Shown here in pieces: positions 14,501-24,990 of a stretch of 64,000 nt of DNA; positions within the stretch are counted from its first letter, which is position 1; every line of letters starts with the position of its first letter. The DNA is taken from positions 6,994,481 through 7,058,480 of the forward strand of contig OZ024807.1 in assembly GCA_964017045.1 (NCBI GenBank), written 5' to 3'. The notes beneath the pieces are model-generated. The model saw only the letters and a list, made by a program, of their open reading frames with translations. It made no database searches and was not told the DNA's origin. Made by a program: the position numbers and the translations under genes. Origin of the DNA: Omphiscola glabra. Lineage: Eukaryota; Mollusca; Gastropoda; Lymnaeidae.

Positions 14501-16391
14501 CCACCCTACACTATCAAAATCACATTCATTTCCATCACACCATCCAGGCCATTTTGTGGCGTTCCCACCGGTTTCTGTCCAACACCCCAGCCAGTCGGCT
14601 CACCTCTCATCACAGCCTTACCCACAACCCAGCCGCATGGTTTCATCGACAAGAGATAACCCTACAGTCAGCTTTGATGCTCAGTATCCAAGTTTCCACA
14701 GCGATGACGATGATGTCTTTGGGACACATCCGTCTGGCTACAAAAATGTCGTCCCCAGCCTACCCCGCCACAGCTCAATGAAACCGAGCCAGACAACCTA
14801 CTTGACAGACACAGGGGTCAATGATCAGCCCACCAGCGGTCCACATCTGACAATCGAAGACATAAGCTCAGTGCTGGAGCCATACTCAGAACAGCCTTCC
14901 CAAGCTCACCCCAACCATTCCATGTCCCCGTCGAGCCATCCTTTGAACGGACTCGGCTACGACGACAGCAGCAACATTCCTCCCGCAGGATACTATGTCA
15001 ACACCGGAGACAGCGACCGGCCATTCGCAATGGTCACCCCTTCCCAGAAGCCCAGGGGCCCCAGTGATAATGAAAGCAATAACAGCAGTGGGAGACCATT
15101 AGGGTACACAAGGGATCACTTGCATGGTGTGGTTCAGCGGCTGCGAGAGGGCCCAAGGCCTCACATGCCCGGCCCATCCCGGCAAGCTAATGTCTCTGGT
15201 TATTCTGACCCTTTCCCTCAAAGCCGTGGCAACCTGAATGTGCCGCCTCAGATGTCGAAATCACATTCAAGCTTGCAGTATCCCAGTTATTACAATGTGG
15301 CGGGGAATGACATGGACAACTTACGACACAGAAAACCACCTCGTTATGTACCGGATGTCGTGCAGGATCCTTACCCAACAGCTGAGCCATCCAGGCAAAG
15401 GGCTCTCAGCGAAGGCAGTCAGAGGTTTAGAGGCATGACAAACTATGATGGTGATGATGACTATTACAAGAGCAGGCCACCCCCAGGAGATGCAGATCTT
15501 GGTGTGAGGCCATCCCACAATTCAGCATCCTACCCAGATGTGTCGTCCTTGCCCCGCAGTGAAGCAGGCAGGTCTGGCAGGGATCAGTATGCGCCAGTCC
15601 CGGGTTATTATGATGGGCAGAGACCCCAGGCTTATGATACCACACAGAGACCACTAGGGGAGCACAGGCGTCCCCCACCTCTACCACCTCAGCGCCAGCA
15701 ACCAAACCCACCATCATACCATCACAAAGCCCACCCCATCGAAGGCAGCACATTTGATCCCAGGGATGCTCTGCCTTTAAGATACACAGCTCAACAGCCT
15801 GGATACACTGACCCTAGTGGACAGTACAGAGACTACCCCGTCCATCGATACGGGGAAGACCCGACAGCCCATGACACAGTGAGCCACAGCAGTGGCATAG
15901 GCAGTCGCAATACATCTCAGAGCACTGGATCGCTCCATCCTCGAAGAGGTAGTGCTGGAAAAGGCAGTGCATCATTCAGCTCAGCACAGGATCCAGATTT
16001 GAGCTTAGATATAAGCCATGCTGGGGGAATTCCCAGTCACCGGCGGGACACCTCAGGTGATGAAAACTACGAATTTGACTCTCTGAACGCACTGGAGAAC
16101 GACATCATCGATGACCTGAGGAGGTATTCGCGGCTGAGCGGAGGGAGTGGGGGTCGTGGGTATGGACAAGGCGATGAGGGTGATGATGTCCCCATGCCGC
16201 CGCCAAGCAAACCAAGCCGATACCCGAACGCAGACAAGAGATTTGAGAAATTGAGGGAGGAGTTCAAACAGTACCAACAGCACCAGCATCACCCGTCTGA
16301 AGAGATGCGTCCACCCCCAACTGCAGCATCAGCATTGCCCATTGGTCAGAACGGTGAACCGCTCTATCCAATGGATAGTGAGATGTTGTGA
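5352..16391 (+). CDS. FN3-containing single-pass membrane adhesion receptor, 3' part (Turtle/IGSF9-like candidate)
   Basis: Nine exons join in phase: 5352-5510, 5783-5863, 6363-6465, 6622-6812, 7968-8012, 10921-11055, 11324-11366, 11658-11705, 14030-16391. The visible protein runs from an unrecognised extracellular segment into one fibronectin type III domain (SNLTAQV..ILLDWKVP then YDLRLRAHG..SAPSNTV), a Pro/Ser linker, a transmembrane helix (IGGIIGGVLFLLVAVLLALV), a basic stop-transfer stretch (HSRKKDRKAKAK) and a cytoplasmic tail of about 800 residues rich in Pro, Tyr, Ser and His. This is the plan of Ig/FN3 cell-adhesion receptors of the Turtle/IGSF9, nephrin or Ihog kind. The family call is inference: no Ig domain is visible because the 5' exons are missing. 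The extracellular part should bind another cell-surface protein and the tail should recruit WW, SH3 and phosphotyrosine adaptors. Stop codon TGA at 16389-16391. Confidence 0.82.
5783..5863 (+). CDS. Receptor gene, exon leading into the FN3 domain
   Basis: 81 nt, phase 1 to 1, acceptor TATTCACAG, donor TTG|GTAAAT. Encodes YNPNDVMRLPVNGSGL then TYYPEITKNI, with one N-glycosylation sequon (NGS). It joins the following exon at a glycine (KNI|GPLPASP), just before the FN3 strand A. Confidence 0.75.
6363..6465 (+). CDS. Receptor gene, FN3 domain first half
   Basis: 103 nt, phase 1 to 2, acceptor CGTACAG, donor CTC|GTAAGT. Encodes PLPASPSNLTAQV then RNRDILLDWKVPLVSP. The P..P.NL.....I.LDW..P pattern is the classic FN3 A-B-C strand signature with its conserved tryptophan. 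The next exon completes the domain, as expected for a split FN3 module. Confidence 0.85.
6622..6812 (+). CDS. Receptor gene, FN3 domain second half
   Basis: 191 nt, phase 2 to 1, acceptor TCTGACAG, donor CTG|GTATGT. Encodes YKIDYQHESMDRWAIYPNRV .. YDLRLRAHGVMAISAPSNTV. The Y-x-L-R-x-R-A stretch is the conserved tyrosine/F-strand motif of FN3, followed by the usual S.PS..V end. Locally GC-richer and with coding-like codon use compared with the flanking introns. Confidence 0.88.
7402..7689. mobile_element. piggyBac-like MITE with TTAA duplication
   Basis: Inverted ends CCCTTTCATTACCG and CGGTAGCGAAAGGG are flanked on both sides by TTAA (7398-7401 and 7690-7693), the piggyBac target. 288 bp, no coding capacity. 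Lies in the intron before the 45-nt exon. Confidence 0.6.
7968..8012 (+). CDS. Receptor gene, 45-nt Pro/Ser linker exon, possible cassette exon
   Basis: 45 nt with acceptor CTTCAAAG and donor CGG|GTATAG. Read in the phase set by its neighbours it gives KPKPPGTPDASSSS with no stop. It enters and leaves in phase 1, so the mRNA stays in frame with or without it. It would lie between the FN3 domain and the membrane as a flexible, possibly O-glycosylated stalk. Short exons can arise by chance; exact phase match, length divisible by three and stalk-like composition support it. Confidence 0.6.
8432..8690. repeat. Three tandem copies of an 80-90 bp unit with poly-G
   Basis: Each copy carries CACCATCT, a long G run (8-12 G), GCAGCAAAGTTGATGAAAAA and TTGCCATTTGATCTTTCATT. 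Copies differ mainly in G-run length. Confidence 0.85.
9762..9924. mobile_element. hAT-type MITE with 8-bp duplication CTCTAAAT
   Basis: Ends CAGGGGTTCTTAACC and GTTAAGAACCCCTA are inverted repeats. The flanks 9754-9761 and 9925-9932 are both CTCTAAAT. 163 bp, intronic. Confidence 0.82.
10921..11055 (+). CDS. Receptor gene, transmembrane exon
   Basis: 135 nt, phase 1 to 1, acceptor CTGTTTTAG, donor ACA|GTGAGT. Encodes DDLVLPEA, then a membrane helix of about 23 residues containing the small-residue motif GGIIGG, then the basic stretch HSRKKDRKAKAK. Small residue before the helix and positive charges after it indicate outside-to-inside orientation (type I). Confidence 0.92.
11324..11366 (+). 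CDS. Receptor gene, small juxtamembrane cytoplasmic exon 1
   Basis: 43 nt, phase 1 to 2, acceptor CTTAACAG, donor ACA|GTAAGT. Encodes NDVNYGKPDEMNGR. It joins the transmembrane exon (KAKY|N) and the next exon in phase. It contains a tyrosine in an acidic setting (VNYGKPDE). Confidence 0.78.
11658..11705 (+). CDS. Receptor gene, small juxtamembrane cytoplasmic exon 2
   Basis: 48 nt, phase 2 to 2, acceptor TGTACAG, donor CCA|GTAAGT. Encodes VTGKNGDPFDNHEKH. Symmetric and divisible by three, so it could be skipped without shifting frame. It joins the tail exon at a histidine (CA|T). Confidence 0.75.
11788..11965. repeat. Tandem repeat, about 33-35 bp, five copies
   Basis: Unit contains AAGATTAAGTCAGAATTAAA followed by ATGRGTTTTGG. 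Lies in the intron before the tail exon. Confidence 0.85.
13664..13812. repeat. Tandem repeat, about 58 bp, nearly three copies
   Basis: Unit contains AAAGACCATTTGACATATGG and GGGATGGTACCATCTTTTAA. First two copies almost identical, third diverged. Confidence 0.85.
14030..16391 (+). CDS. Receptor gene, terminal exon: long cytoplasmic tail
   Basis: 2362 nt, acceptor TTACTGCAG, one uninterrupted frame of 786 codons to TGA. The tail looks disordered: rich in Pro, Ser, Tyr, His and Gln, with acidic patches (DDDD, DGDDD). Interaction motifs visible: PPSY at 14394-14405, PPRY at 15336-15347 and PPSY at 15708-15719 (WW-domain ligands); RPPPLPPQR at 15669-15695, which fits both class I and class II SH3 ligands; PSKPSR near 16206-16223. 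Near the C-terminus is a structured-looking segment (NYEFDSLNALENDI then DDLRRYSRL). The protein ends in SEML, compatible with a class III PDZ ligand (acidic-x-hydrophobic). All other frames in this exon are shadows. Confidence 0.93.
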
Positions 16392-17230
16392 GACATTCGT
16401 AGGATTTTAAATTTTTTTTATATCAAACTATGTTTTATTGTGCATGATACAAAAAGTCCAGTGTTGTCGCACAATTTGGTAATAATTGTTTTCTAACAAA
16501 AAAGAAGTTGTTTCATTTGTGTTCTAGGGATTGTTGATTCAATTATCATGTTATATAAATAAGTCTCTGAAGAACCATTGACCATTCCAAAATATACATT
16601 TTTTTTTATAGTTTTTAATCTGTTGATGTGTAGAACAGGTTTCCATGGTAACAAACTGTTAACATTTCCCCCCTTATTTATGTATACTGAGTGCAATGGA
16701 AGCAGACTGAAGCACCCAGGGCTTGGTGGGATGAGGCTGCAGTGGCTTGTCCTGTGTTGATGAGGCTAGAAACCCCATCCAACAGGCACACCCACAATCA
16801 CCAACCCACCTGTGCGTTGTGGGGGTTGCTGTACAATCACCAACCCACCTGTGCGGTGTGGGGGTTGCTGCACAATCACCAATCCACCTGTGCGGTGTGG
16901 GGGTTGCTGTACAATCACCAACCCACCTGTGCGGTGTGGGGGTTGCTGTACAATCACCAATCCACCTGTGCGATGTGGGGGTTGTTGTTGGTTGTTTTGT
17001 TTTCACATGTAAGATTCACCCCTCGGGCTGGTTTTGCTTGTTGATTCCTTTCATCGCTCTACATCAGCTCATGCATTGAGTTACCTGGTCCAATGTAGCG
17101 AGGCGGGGGTGGGGAGGACGGGACGGTTAATAATTAATAGGATGCTCCACCATAATCAAGTGAAATAAACAAGCAAAAAAATGTGCACATTACCAAATCT
17201 ATCATAAAGAGAAATAAAAATGTTCACATA
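16392..17230 (+). other. Probable 3' UTR of the receptor gene
   Basis: AT-rich, non-coding sequence after the stop. Candidate polyadenylation hexamers AATAAA occur at about 17163 and 17211. The region includes a 39-bp tandem array (16793-16987). The real cleavage site cannot be fixed from sequence alone. Confidence 0.4.
16793..16987. repeat. 39-bp minisatellite, five copies
   Basis: Unit runs ACAATCACCAACCCACCTGT then GCGGTGTGGGGGTTGCTGT. Because 39 is divisible by three, open frames appear in several registers on both strands; these are repeat artefacts, not genes. Confidence 0.92.
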
Positions 17231-17827
17231 TATCCATATATATATATATATTTAAAACACATCCCTTGTTTACAAAAAGCATTTTTGTTTCATCAATCAA
17301 AACATTGGTATCATGTTGATGTTACCTAATGCCAGGTCATTTGAGCCCTTTGGTACCCAAGGAAACTAGCAGTAACGGAGAATCTATTTTTTGACATATC
17401 TCCAATAAGTTGGAGTGCATTTATTGATAACTCAAGAGGGAAACAAAACGCTGAACTGAAGCTGGTACAAGATTTTAAAAAAAAAAGAAGCTGACAACAT
17501 TTTCTCTCTGGATCAGTTGTCACCTTTAAATAGATGTATTCAGCTTGGGGGGGGGGGGGGGGGGGGGTGTGTGGACACTACATTGAAATGAAGCACAACT
17601 GATCCAAATACAAATTAACTGCCACACAATGAACACCCTTCTCAAAATGCTCTTCCCCTTCCAAAGAAAGTATTGTCCCTTTCTCTAATTTGAACGTCAG
17701 TAGTGGTATCTGAGTCTTGAAAGGCACCTCCTCGTTGTTCAGGACTTCATCATAGATTTCTTTTTTTACACTGTCTGAATGTAGAGTTTTTCCTTTGTTA
17801 TAAATATTTTATACTCTATGGTCTGAA
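17231..17827. other. Non-coding stretch, nothing recognised apart from a poly-G tract
   Basis: AT-rich sequence with a TATA dinucleotide run near 17237 and a G run of about 20 near 17547. No protein-like frame. Confidence 0.35.
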
Positions 17828-17992
17828 GAGTGTGTGGTCGTAGTAGCAGGGCCAATGGCTCTATGTTCTCATGAGTATGTGGTCATAGTAGCAGGGGCAA
17901 TGGATCTATATTCTGATGAGTATGTGGTCATAGTAGCAGGGACAATGGATCTATATTCTGACGAGCGTGTGGTCATAGTAGCAGGGCCAATG
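17828..17992. repeat. Tandem repeat, about 53-55 bp, three to four copies
   Basis: Unit contains GTGGTCATAGTAGCAGGG and CAATGGATCTATATTCTGA. Confidence 0.85.
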
Positions 17993-19084
17993 GGTTTGCT
18001 GATTCAGGTTTAATCTGAAACTCTAAGTATCCACCACTGGCCCAACACAACTATGTCTTAAGAGCTGTTTGGTTAACTTAGAAATTTGTTTAAAAATTCA
18101 ATTTGATGACTGAGTCTCTAAGCTGGGTCCTCCTTTTGAGAAGGGTGACCATTCAATATATTATACCTGTTTTAAATGTATTAATGCCCTTGTCAATTGT
18201 TCCATGAAACTGACTTTGTGGATAGTCATTTTGTCTGAAGTTATTTTGGCTCTTTTTCCCTGCCATCCCATAGATTCAGGAATCAGAACAAGTTTTAAAT
18301 TAAACAATTCATTTTTTGGAACACTCCATATAAGTTATAAGAAAAAAAACTTCAAAATTCTACATCCCTAAACAAAGTTTTTTACAAAATTTATTTGAAT
18401 ATTTAGAAATATTTATATTAAACAAAATATTTTTAAAATTGACTTTTAGCAAAGCCAGTTCACGGAACACAATGAAGAGTTGTGATTTTTTAAAAACTTT
18501 CAAACCACTGTGTCAATGACCCATGTACTGTTAATATTTGTTGTTCTTTGGTGAAACTTTGACAATGAGCTTATCATTTTTTTATTTTTTTTAAATACAT
18601 TGTTACCATTGATGTACCCATTGAATTCTGGTTTATTTGCTAGAAGAAGATGCCAGAATGGAAGTTCTAGGCACACCTGTCAGATGCAGGACCCCCCCCC
18701 CCCCCCCCCCGGCCTCGACAACATAATACTAACACATTTGTGTATGTAATATCATGAAGTGAATTTCTTGTTGTTTTTTGTCTGGACAGAGTTGATGAAG
18801 TTGATGTCTGCATCAAATTATGCGGAGATCAATTTCTTTTTTTAAAAAAACATGAGGCGTGTATCATCTAATTACCTTCTGCATGTATGAAATTTGCTAT
18901 TAAAGTAATGAATTATTATTTAGCTGTTAAAATTCATGTGTATCACTCTCTGTTGTACCTTCTTTGCTACACTGTCTTTTACCCCACCCCTTGTTTTAAA
19001 GCCTGCTGTATCATTGTTTAGAATATAACTATTGCTGGGTCAATGTCACACAGCAGCTGTGTTTTGTTTGTCAGTGAAGACATA
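17993..19084. other. Non-coding stretch, nothing recognised apart from a poly-C tract
   Basis: No protein-like frame and no terminal inverted repeats seen. A C run of about 18 lies near 18693. Confidence 0.35.
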
Positions 19085-19318
19085 TGGTCCATAGGAGGTC
19101 TTGTTTTCTTGTGTGTTTAGTGGCTAGCAAAAAGACAGCAAAAGGCTAGCTGAGATGGTCCATAGGAGGTCTTGTTTTCTTGTGTGTTTAGTGGCTAGCA
19201 AAAAGACAGCAAAAGCTAGCTGAGATGGTCCATAAGAGGTCTTGTTTTCTTGTGTGTTTAGTGGCTAGCAAAAAGACAGCAAAAGCTAGCTGAGATGATA
19301 GATAGAAGGTCTTGTTTA
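19085..19318. repeat. Tandem repeat, about 76 bp, three to four copies
   Basis: Unit contains GGTCCATAGGAGGTCTTGTT, TGTGTTTAGTGGCTAGCAAA and AGACAGCAAAAGCTAGCTGA. The last copy is diverged. Confidence 0.85.
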
Positions 19319-19342
19319 CTTGTTGGTTTGGTGGCTAGCTTA

Positions 19343-19516
19343 AGGGTCGGTTCACACTATCAAATTTTCCTTCAAGCATTTGATGCAATTTGTGTGTGAA
19401 GCCTTGTCACAATTTTCAAATTACTATTTGATCAAATTCCCCAAAAAAGAAACCATGCACAAAATAGTGCGCTCGTACAACAATTTGAAGCGAAATTTTA
19501 TCGTGTGAACTGACGC
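19343..19516. mobile_element. Harbinger-like MITE with TTA duplication
   Basis: Ends AGGGTCGGTTCACACTATCA and the complement of GTGTGAACTGACGC form imperfect inverted repeats extending to AAATTT. Flanks at 19340-19342 and 19517-19519 are both TTA, the usual PIF/Harbinger target. Confidence 0.55.
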
Positions 19517-19865
19517 TTAGTCAGCAAAATTTAGCTCAATGTTTTTAAATTTAAATTTCTCTTCAAACATTTTGTTTCGTTAGCCCTTTCCTAGTGATGA
19601 GTTATAAATGTTAAATTGTAGCTCTTTACTAGTGATGCTTAGGCCTACCATCACGATAAGTTAAAATGAAAAGAATATTTTTTTGTGGGGGGGGGGTTAA
19701 TCAGATTGGCAGGAGAATATTGAGTGAGGGTTCTAAAACCTTTAACCGAGGTTCCCAATTTCACTTATGACAATTGTCACTTTTCATGTTAAAGAAAACT
19801 TGTTGCTGTCAACTTAAATAAAACACAGGGTTCATTGAGCCTCACTGCTTGACTACATATAGTTT

Positions 19866-19934
19866 GTCAGTCGTATCTAGTTTTGTCAGTCGTATCTAGT
19901 TTTGTCAGTCGTATCTAGTTTTGTCAGTCGTATC
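19866..19934. repeat. 20-bp tandem repeat, about 3.5 copies
   Basis: Unit TTTTGTCAGTCGTATCTAG. Confidence 0.9.
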
Positions 19935-20215
19935 ATCCATGACCATTTTAACCATCAAGCTAGCTGTGAACTTGGTGCGCAGATTGCTGCCGAGACCGAT
20001 TCTTGCATGAAACTTTCTTGTGCAGCAAGTGCAGGGAATTGATGGGACACCGTCCAGGTGCAGAGTTAACCTTTTGCTCTGCAGCCGCCATATTGAATGG
20101 AGCCTTTGTGTAAAGAGGGAGGCCACCGTGCTCGACCCTTTGCAAAACACACTCCCATGGGTGTCCAGTCCCAAAGTGCCAGAGAAGACCCATGGTAGAT
20201 GAGATCGGCCAAAGA
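19930..20215 (-). pseudogene. Relic of a non-LTR retrotransposon C-terminus (zinc-knuckle region)
   Basis: The minus strand encodes LDGVPSIPCTCCTRKFHARI then GLGSNLRTK. C-x2-C with (A/S)RIGL..(H/N)LRT resembles the Cys/His motif near the end of the reverse-transcriptase ORF of many animal LINEs. The frame is short and lacks the rest of ORF2, so it is a degraded fragment. Host zinc-finger coding is less likely. Confidence 0.4.
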
Positions 20216-20908
20216 GGTCTTTGGTAAAACTTTTTTTTTTTAAATTTCTTTATGTCCAAAACCAGTCCTCCTCCCCCCCCCCCCCCCATGATATCTATGT
20301 GTTCATTTTTTTTTATTGATATCTTGCGCCGTTTTCAGCAGAGCACTAAAATTTATCACTGCCATATAGATGGAGTACAGATGTCTTATCATGCTAGGAT
20401 GTATTCATAAATTAACTGAACTGACTTTTTTTTATGGTGTGAATTCATAATCATTGAGGGGGCGGGGGGGGGGGGATAGCCTGTAATTTAATTCAGTTGG
20501 AATGCATGATGCACATTACACTTACCTGATTTGCTGTTACGGGACCACCTGAATGTTATTTATTTATTTATATCTGTAATGAAAAAGGAACACAATGGAT
20601 TGATAAATAGTTGAAGGGAAACAAAGTCTTTAAAACATTGTTGTTGATTCACATTATTTGCCAATAATTTTGTTTTTTTTGTTCATAATTCATAATAAGC
20701 TCTTGTTGATCATTTCTTAGCATTGTTTAATTCTTTTATTGTAAAGTTTAAAATCAGACAATAGTATTAGAGACTGTAGTAATTGCTTTCTCAGACCTGT
20801 AGCCTGTGGAATTCAGTTGGTTTACATGACAGAAGCATAATAACAATGCAGTTAGTTACATAAATCTATACTAATTCTTGTTCAGTTCAATAGTTACTTA
20901 AATCTATA

Positions 20909-21240
20909 CCACTGTATTTTATGGACCATAAGACTTACTTTTTTCTTAGAAAAATTGCCTCCAAAGTTCAGACACTTCTTTTACTCGAAATTAATATAAA
21001 AATGTCCAGTGTTTGATTTAAAATTCCCGTCCGGTCTCAAAAATGGGGATAGATTCAACATATATCAGGAAACATTGGATTCAACTGGCATTTAAAAGGT
21101 CAGTTCGGTTTTATAAAATAAGAATTTTTTTTTATACTGGCTTTGCAATCTAATAGTAAAAATGTTATTTTTAAAAAAAATTGCTTAAAAATTAAGGTGC
21201 GTCTTATAGTTTGTAGCGTCTTATAGTCCGTAAAATACGG
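20909..21240. mobile_element. TIR element (Tc1/mariner-type target TA)
   Basis: Ends CCACTGTATTTTATGGACCA and the complement of AGTCCGTAAAATACGG are inverted and both continue to ATAAGAC. Flanked by TA on both sides. A paralogous unoccupied copy of the target lies just upstream (20861-20892), which fixes the boundaries. 332 bp with no coding frame. Confidence 0.7.
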
Positions 21241-21261
21241 TAATTCTTGTTCAGTTCAATA

Positions 21262-22841
21262 TTTATTTGGGTGTTATTTGTATGGATTATTGAAAAATGT
21301 TTTTTTTTTTAAAAACAGATGCTATAAATAGATTTATTTGATATTTGTTTTTCTTTTCTTGGATGGTTTCTTCAAAAACAAGAACTCAAATCCTAGTTAG
21401 AAAAATTAGGTTTTGAACAAAAATTATTGTAAAGAATTAAATCTTCCCGGTGCAGACAACAGTTAAAAGAATATCAACACATTTAATAAACTGTATATTT
21501 TGATGATATTGTTCGAGTCAGTGGTTCTCAAATTAATTCCATATACACTTTAAAAATAATCTGTTTTAAATAACAACAACAAAAAAAAGTGATAGCTTAT
21601 TTTAATGTAATATATTTTTGTTTTTGATTTCTTAAAAAAAATTTTTTTTCGCAAGTATTAAAGTATTCCATAAAATGAAGCATTTCATTTGTAAATGAAG
21701 GGATGAACAATCTTTGTCAATAGCCCTCTTTACAGCTGAGGGCTAGTTTGTTGCACTTGATGAAAGAACACAAGATTCATATTTCTTTCACAGTATAGTG
21801 AAACATTGTCAATAATGCAGACAGTTTCTTTTTCGCTCTTTCATGAAAGTAAGAAAATTAAATTCTCTGATTGAACTGATTTTTACATGTATTTTTTTTA
21901 CACACAAAGATGCATTAAAAAAATGCTTGTATCAATACTTTTAATTTTTTTTTTTTCTTTAAAGGTAAGCTTTCAGATAACTTTTTTTTGTTTCTGTTCG
22001 TTGATGCTGCACCTAATAATATAATTTAATATATTTTTCTGAATTAATTTCGTTTTTTTTTTCTTCAAATAATTTAGTTTGCACTAATAGCACTAAAATA
22101 ATTTTGCTGTCATCATCTTGAAAAGGTTTTCCCTTATACTTTAAAGTTATTTCATCTTGCTCTATCACGCCATTTAGAATTTTTGGTTTTGTTTGTTTGT
22201 TTCTTTGTTTAACAACAAATCAAAATATTCTACCACTGACCATTTTAAAAATGTTTTAAAAAAAAAAAAAAAAAAAAAGTTTGTCCATAACTTTAAAAAA
22301 AAAAAAAATTCTTTCTGTAAGTAAGTTGGCATGGAGCAGTGAGTTCAGAGAGTTAAGACCATTGAGTCACACAATCATTGAGTGCCATGCTATGAAGACA
22401 AGGGTTCTAACATCATTCAAGGATTCTTACAAACTTTTGTTTAAAAAAGAGGTTAAAATAAGTAGGCCTTGTGCCATTTACATTCTCAATATTCATTAAG
22501 TATTCATGAAGAAAGGTCAAAGGCAAGCCAAAAATAGTTCATGAATATTCCGATTTCTTGTTTTGCTGAATTTAAAAAAAAAATAATATTGAAAAGAATG
22601 AATAAATAAGTTGATGGCTATTCCTGATAATTGCTTTCTTGTATATGTATTTATGTTAATATGTATAGCTTTTTTTTTTTTGAACAACCCATTACAGGAA
22701 GAAGACTGATGTATCACATTCCAAACTAAACTCATGTTCTGGCACTTAGGTAATTTAATTTATTGTGTGTACATATCAGTGTATTTAGTTATAAGTTAAA
22801 TTGACCCTAGAGTTTATTTTCACTTTGTTTTAGGGTGCTGT
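21262..22841. other. AT-rich non-coding stretch, nothing recognised
   Basis: Long A and T homopolymers (for example near 22256 and 22300). No protein-like frame or boundary signal. Confidence 0.35.
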
Positions 22842-22933
22842 CATAGTCCGTGGGGGGGAGTTGCCCCCTAACCAGGTCCGTGGGGGGAGTTGCCCCCTAA
22901 CCAGGTCCGTGGGGGAAGTTGCCCCCTAACCAG
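22842..22933. repeat. Tandem repeat, about 31-34 bp, three copies
   Basis: Unit GTCCGTGGGGGGAGTTGCCC then CCTAACCAG. Confidence 0.85.
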
Positions 22934-24069
22934 AGAAGAAAATACTTTTATGTTTTTAAGGTGATTGGAACATGAGAATTTATTTCCCCAATGTTCTCAT
23001 CTTGAACTTAGGAGTCAAAAGGGGTTGGGGGTGGGAGCAGTGTAAGCCCCCCCCCCCCCCCCCGGCAATCACAAGATACACATCCAGCAGCCATTTTGGC
23101 AAGTGCCATCAGCGCCCCGCCCCCCCTTCCCTCCCATCTCAAACTATGATGTCTTGCTTGATGACTCGGCAGTGTCAAGGCATGACATGCTAGAGTTGTG
23201 ACTTAGATTAAATTATTTAGATCGACTGAAGATGATCAAATCTAAGTTGTTTTTTTTTTTTAAACTTCAAAACTGTATAGCAGCTAATTGAATGAGACCA
23301 TTGGCTCCATTTGTCAAGTCTTATTGTCAGAACACAGCACTGTGTAACTCACTGTGTTTACAAAAACTTAAGTCTATCAAAAGTTGTTGAGGTTTTTTTG
23401 TTTTTTCGTTTTAATTTTTGTATTGTTTAAATTTTAACATGTAAAAGAATAAATATCTGTGCTTTTTCTATATTAAATTATTTTTTGTTGAGTTAATTGT
23501 TGTTGTGTACCATACTTATGACAGCAGCTTCTTCTGTATGTATGACAGCGGAGTTGGGGGGCGGGGGGGGGGGCGCACTGGGCCCTGCTTGTATCTTATC
23601 TTTTGTCTTATAGTCGGTGGCATCACTGGGTTTGGTGTGACAAAGTCCTCCAAGCCTGCCAGCTACGGCAGTACCCTACTCTGGTGGCACCCTTTTGTTA
23701 CGGTACCCTGTTCTAGTAAATAACTTTGATCAGTTATGAAAACGACTTGATAGAGCTCTGTCAAACTGACTATTTTTCATTTGGTTGTCACCCCATGTCA
23801 GGTCGTCACACGGTGTGGTCCGCATATATCGAACGCCCCTATTGACGCTATTGATGCCAAAATGACATGATGAATTCATTTAACGCTAGCAGTAGTACAC
23901 ATTGTTCACTGAACCGGACGTGATGTCGTTATTTAAACAAGCGAATGAAGCCAAGGCCTCGGGGGGGGGGGGGGGGGGGGGGAAGACAAATTAAGTGAAT
24001 TGCCTGTTAAAATCTGATCAGAGCAGCTCCCATGCATTTTTTGTTACGTATTTAATAAATCTTATGAAA

Positions 24070-24990
24070 CTCATATTATGCCAAAGGTATGGAAAACTTT
24101 AAAAGTTAGAACAATTTCAAAAAAATAAAGCCACTTGCAATTAAGACTTACGTCCTGTAATGAAATGTTTTTTGAGAAACTTATCCTCAGACAAATTTTG
24201 AATGAAGCACGGCAAAAACTTGAAAACCCTTCACCCCCCTCCGCCCCCACCAATTTGATCATAAATCTACCAGAAGTGCTGAGGATGCCATCTTACTATT
24301 ATTGAAATACTTTAACATCACCTAGACAACCCTGACAAAAACATGCAAAGCTGCCATTCCTAGACTTCCCATCAGCATTTAATACTAATCAACCACACCT
24401 TAAGACTTGAAAGCTTTCTTCGTTGTGCGCAAATTCAAATATTCAAGAGTGGGCACTGAACTCTTCAACAAATCCACCTCAATATATTAACTAGAGATCA
24501 AAAGTACCGGAGCGCCAGAAGGTTCCATTCTCTCCCCTGTCCTGTACACAATGATATATACCGAACATATCCGGAGCAACAATATTTCAATTATGATGAC
24601 GCCAGCATCGTTGGTTTGATATCGGAAGGAGAAACTTGTACAGAAAACTAGTTACAAGCCTTGTCATTTGGTGCGCTGAAAAATGTCCGCAGTTAAATTT
24701 GTAATATTAAAAAAAAAAAAAGAAATTGTTGACGATTTCCGGAGGGGAGATCACCAAAATGCAGATCTTGCAATAATCACAGTATGGAGCAAGTGAAGAC
24801 ATCCAAGTACATATAGGTGTCACCATTAATAATAAGCTGACATGGCATGAACACGGACATATTCTATTTATAACAGTCAACCAAAGACGTTTCTGAGTGA
24901 TACAATTTTACAATTTCGGCGTAAAAGAACAATTTATTAACTTAATCTACAGTGCAACAATCGTATTACCTCCCAGTGTTTCTTTCAGAC
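24070..24990 (+). pseudogene. Degraded LINE reverse transcriptase (Jockey/CR1-like)
   Basis: Reading plus-strand frames in order gives recognisable reverse-transcriptase blocks broken by stops and shifts: an LTSCNEMFFEKLILRQILNE block (fingers), a diverged block near 24240-24310, STGAPEGSILSPVLYTMIYT (the GxPQGSxLSP motif, with E for Q), then YIGVTINNKLTWHEH (thumb) and INLIYSATIVLPPSV. The catalytic F/YADD box is destroyed. A dead copy of a non-LTR retrotransposon. Confidence 0.75.
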
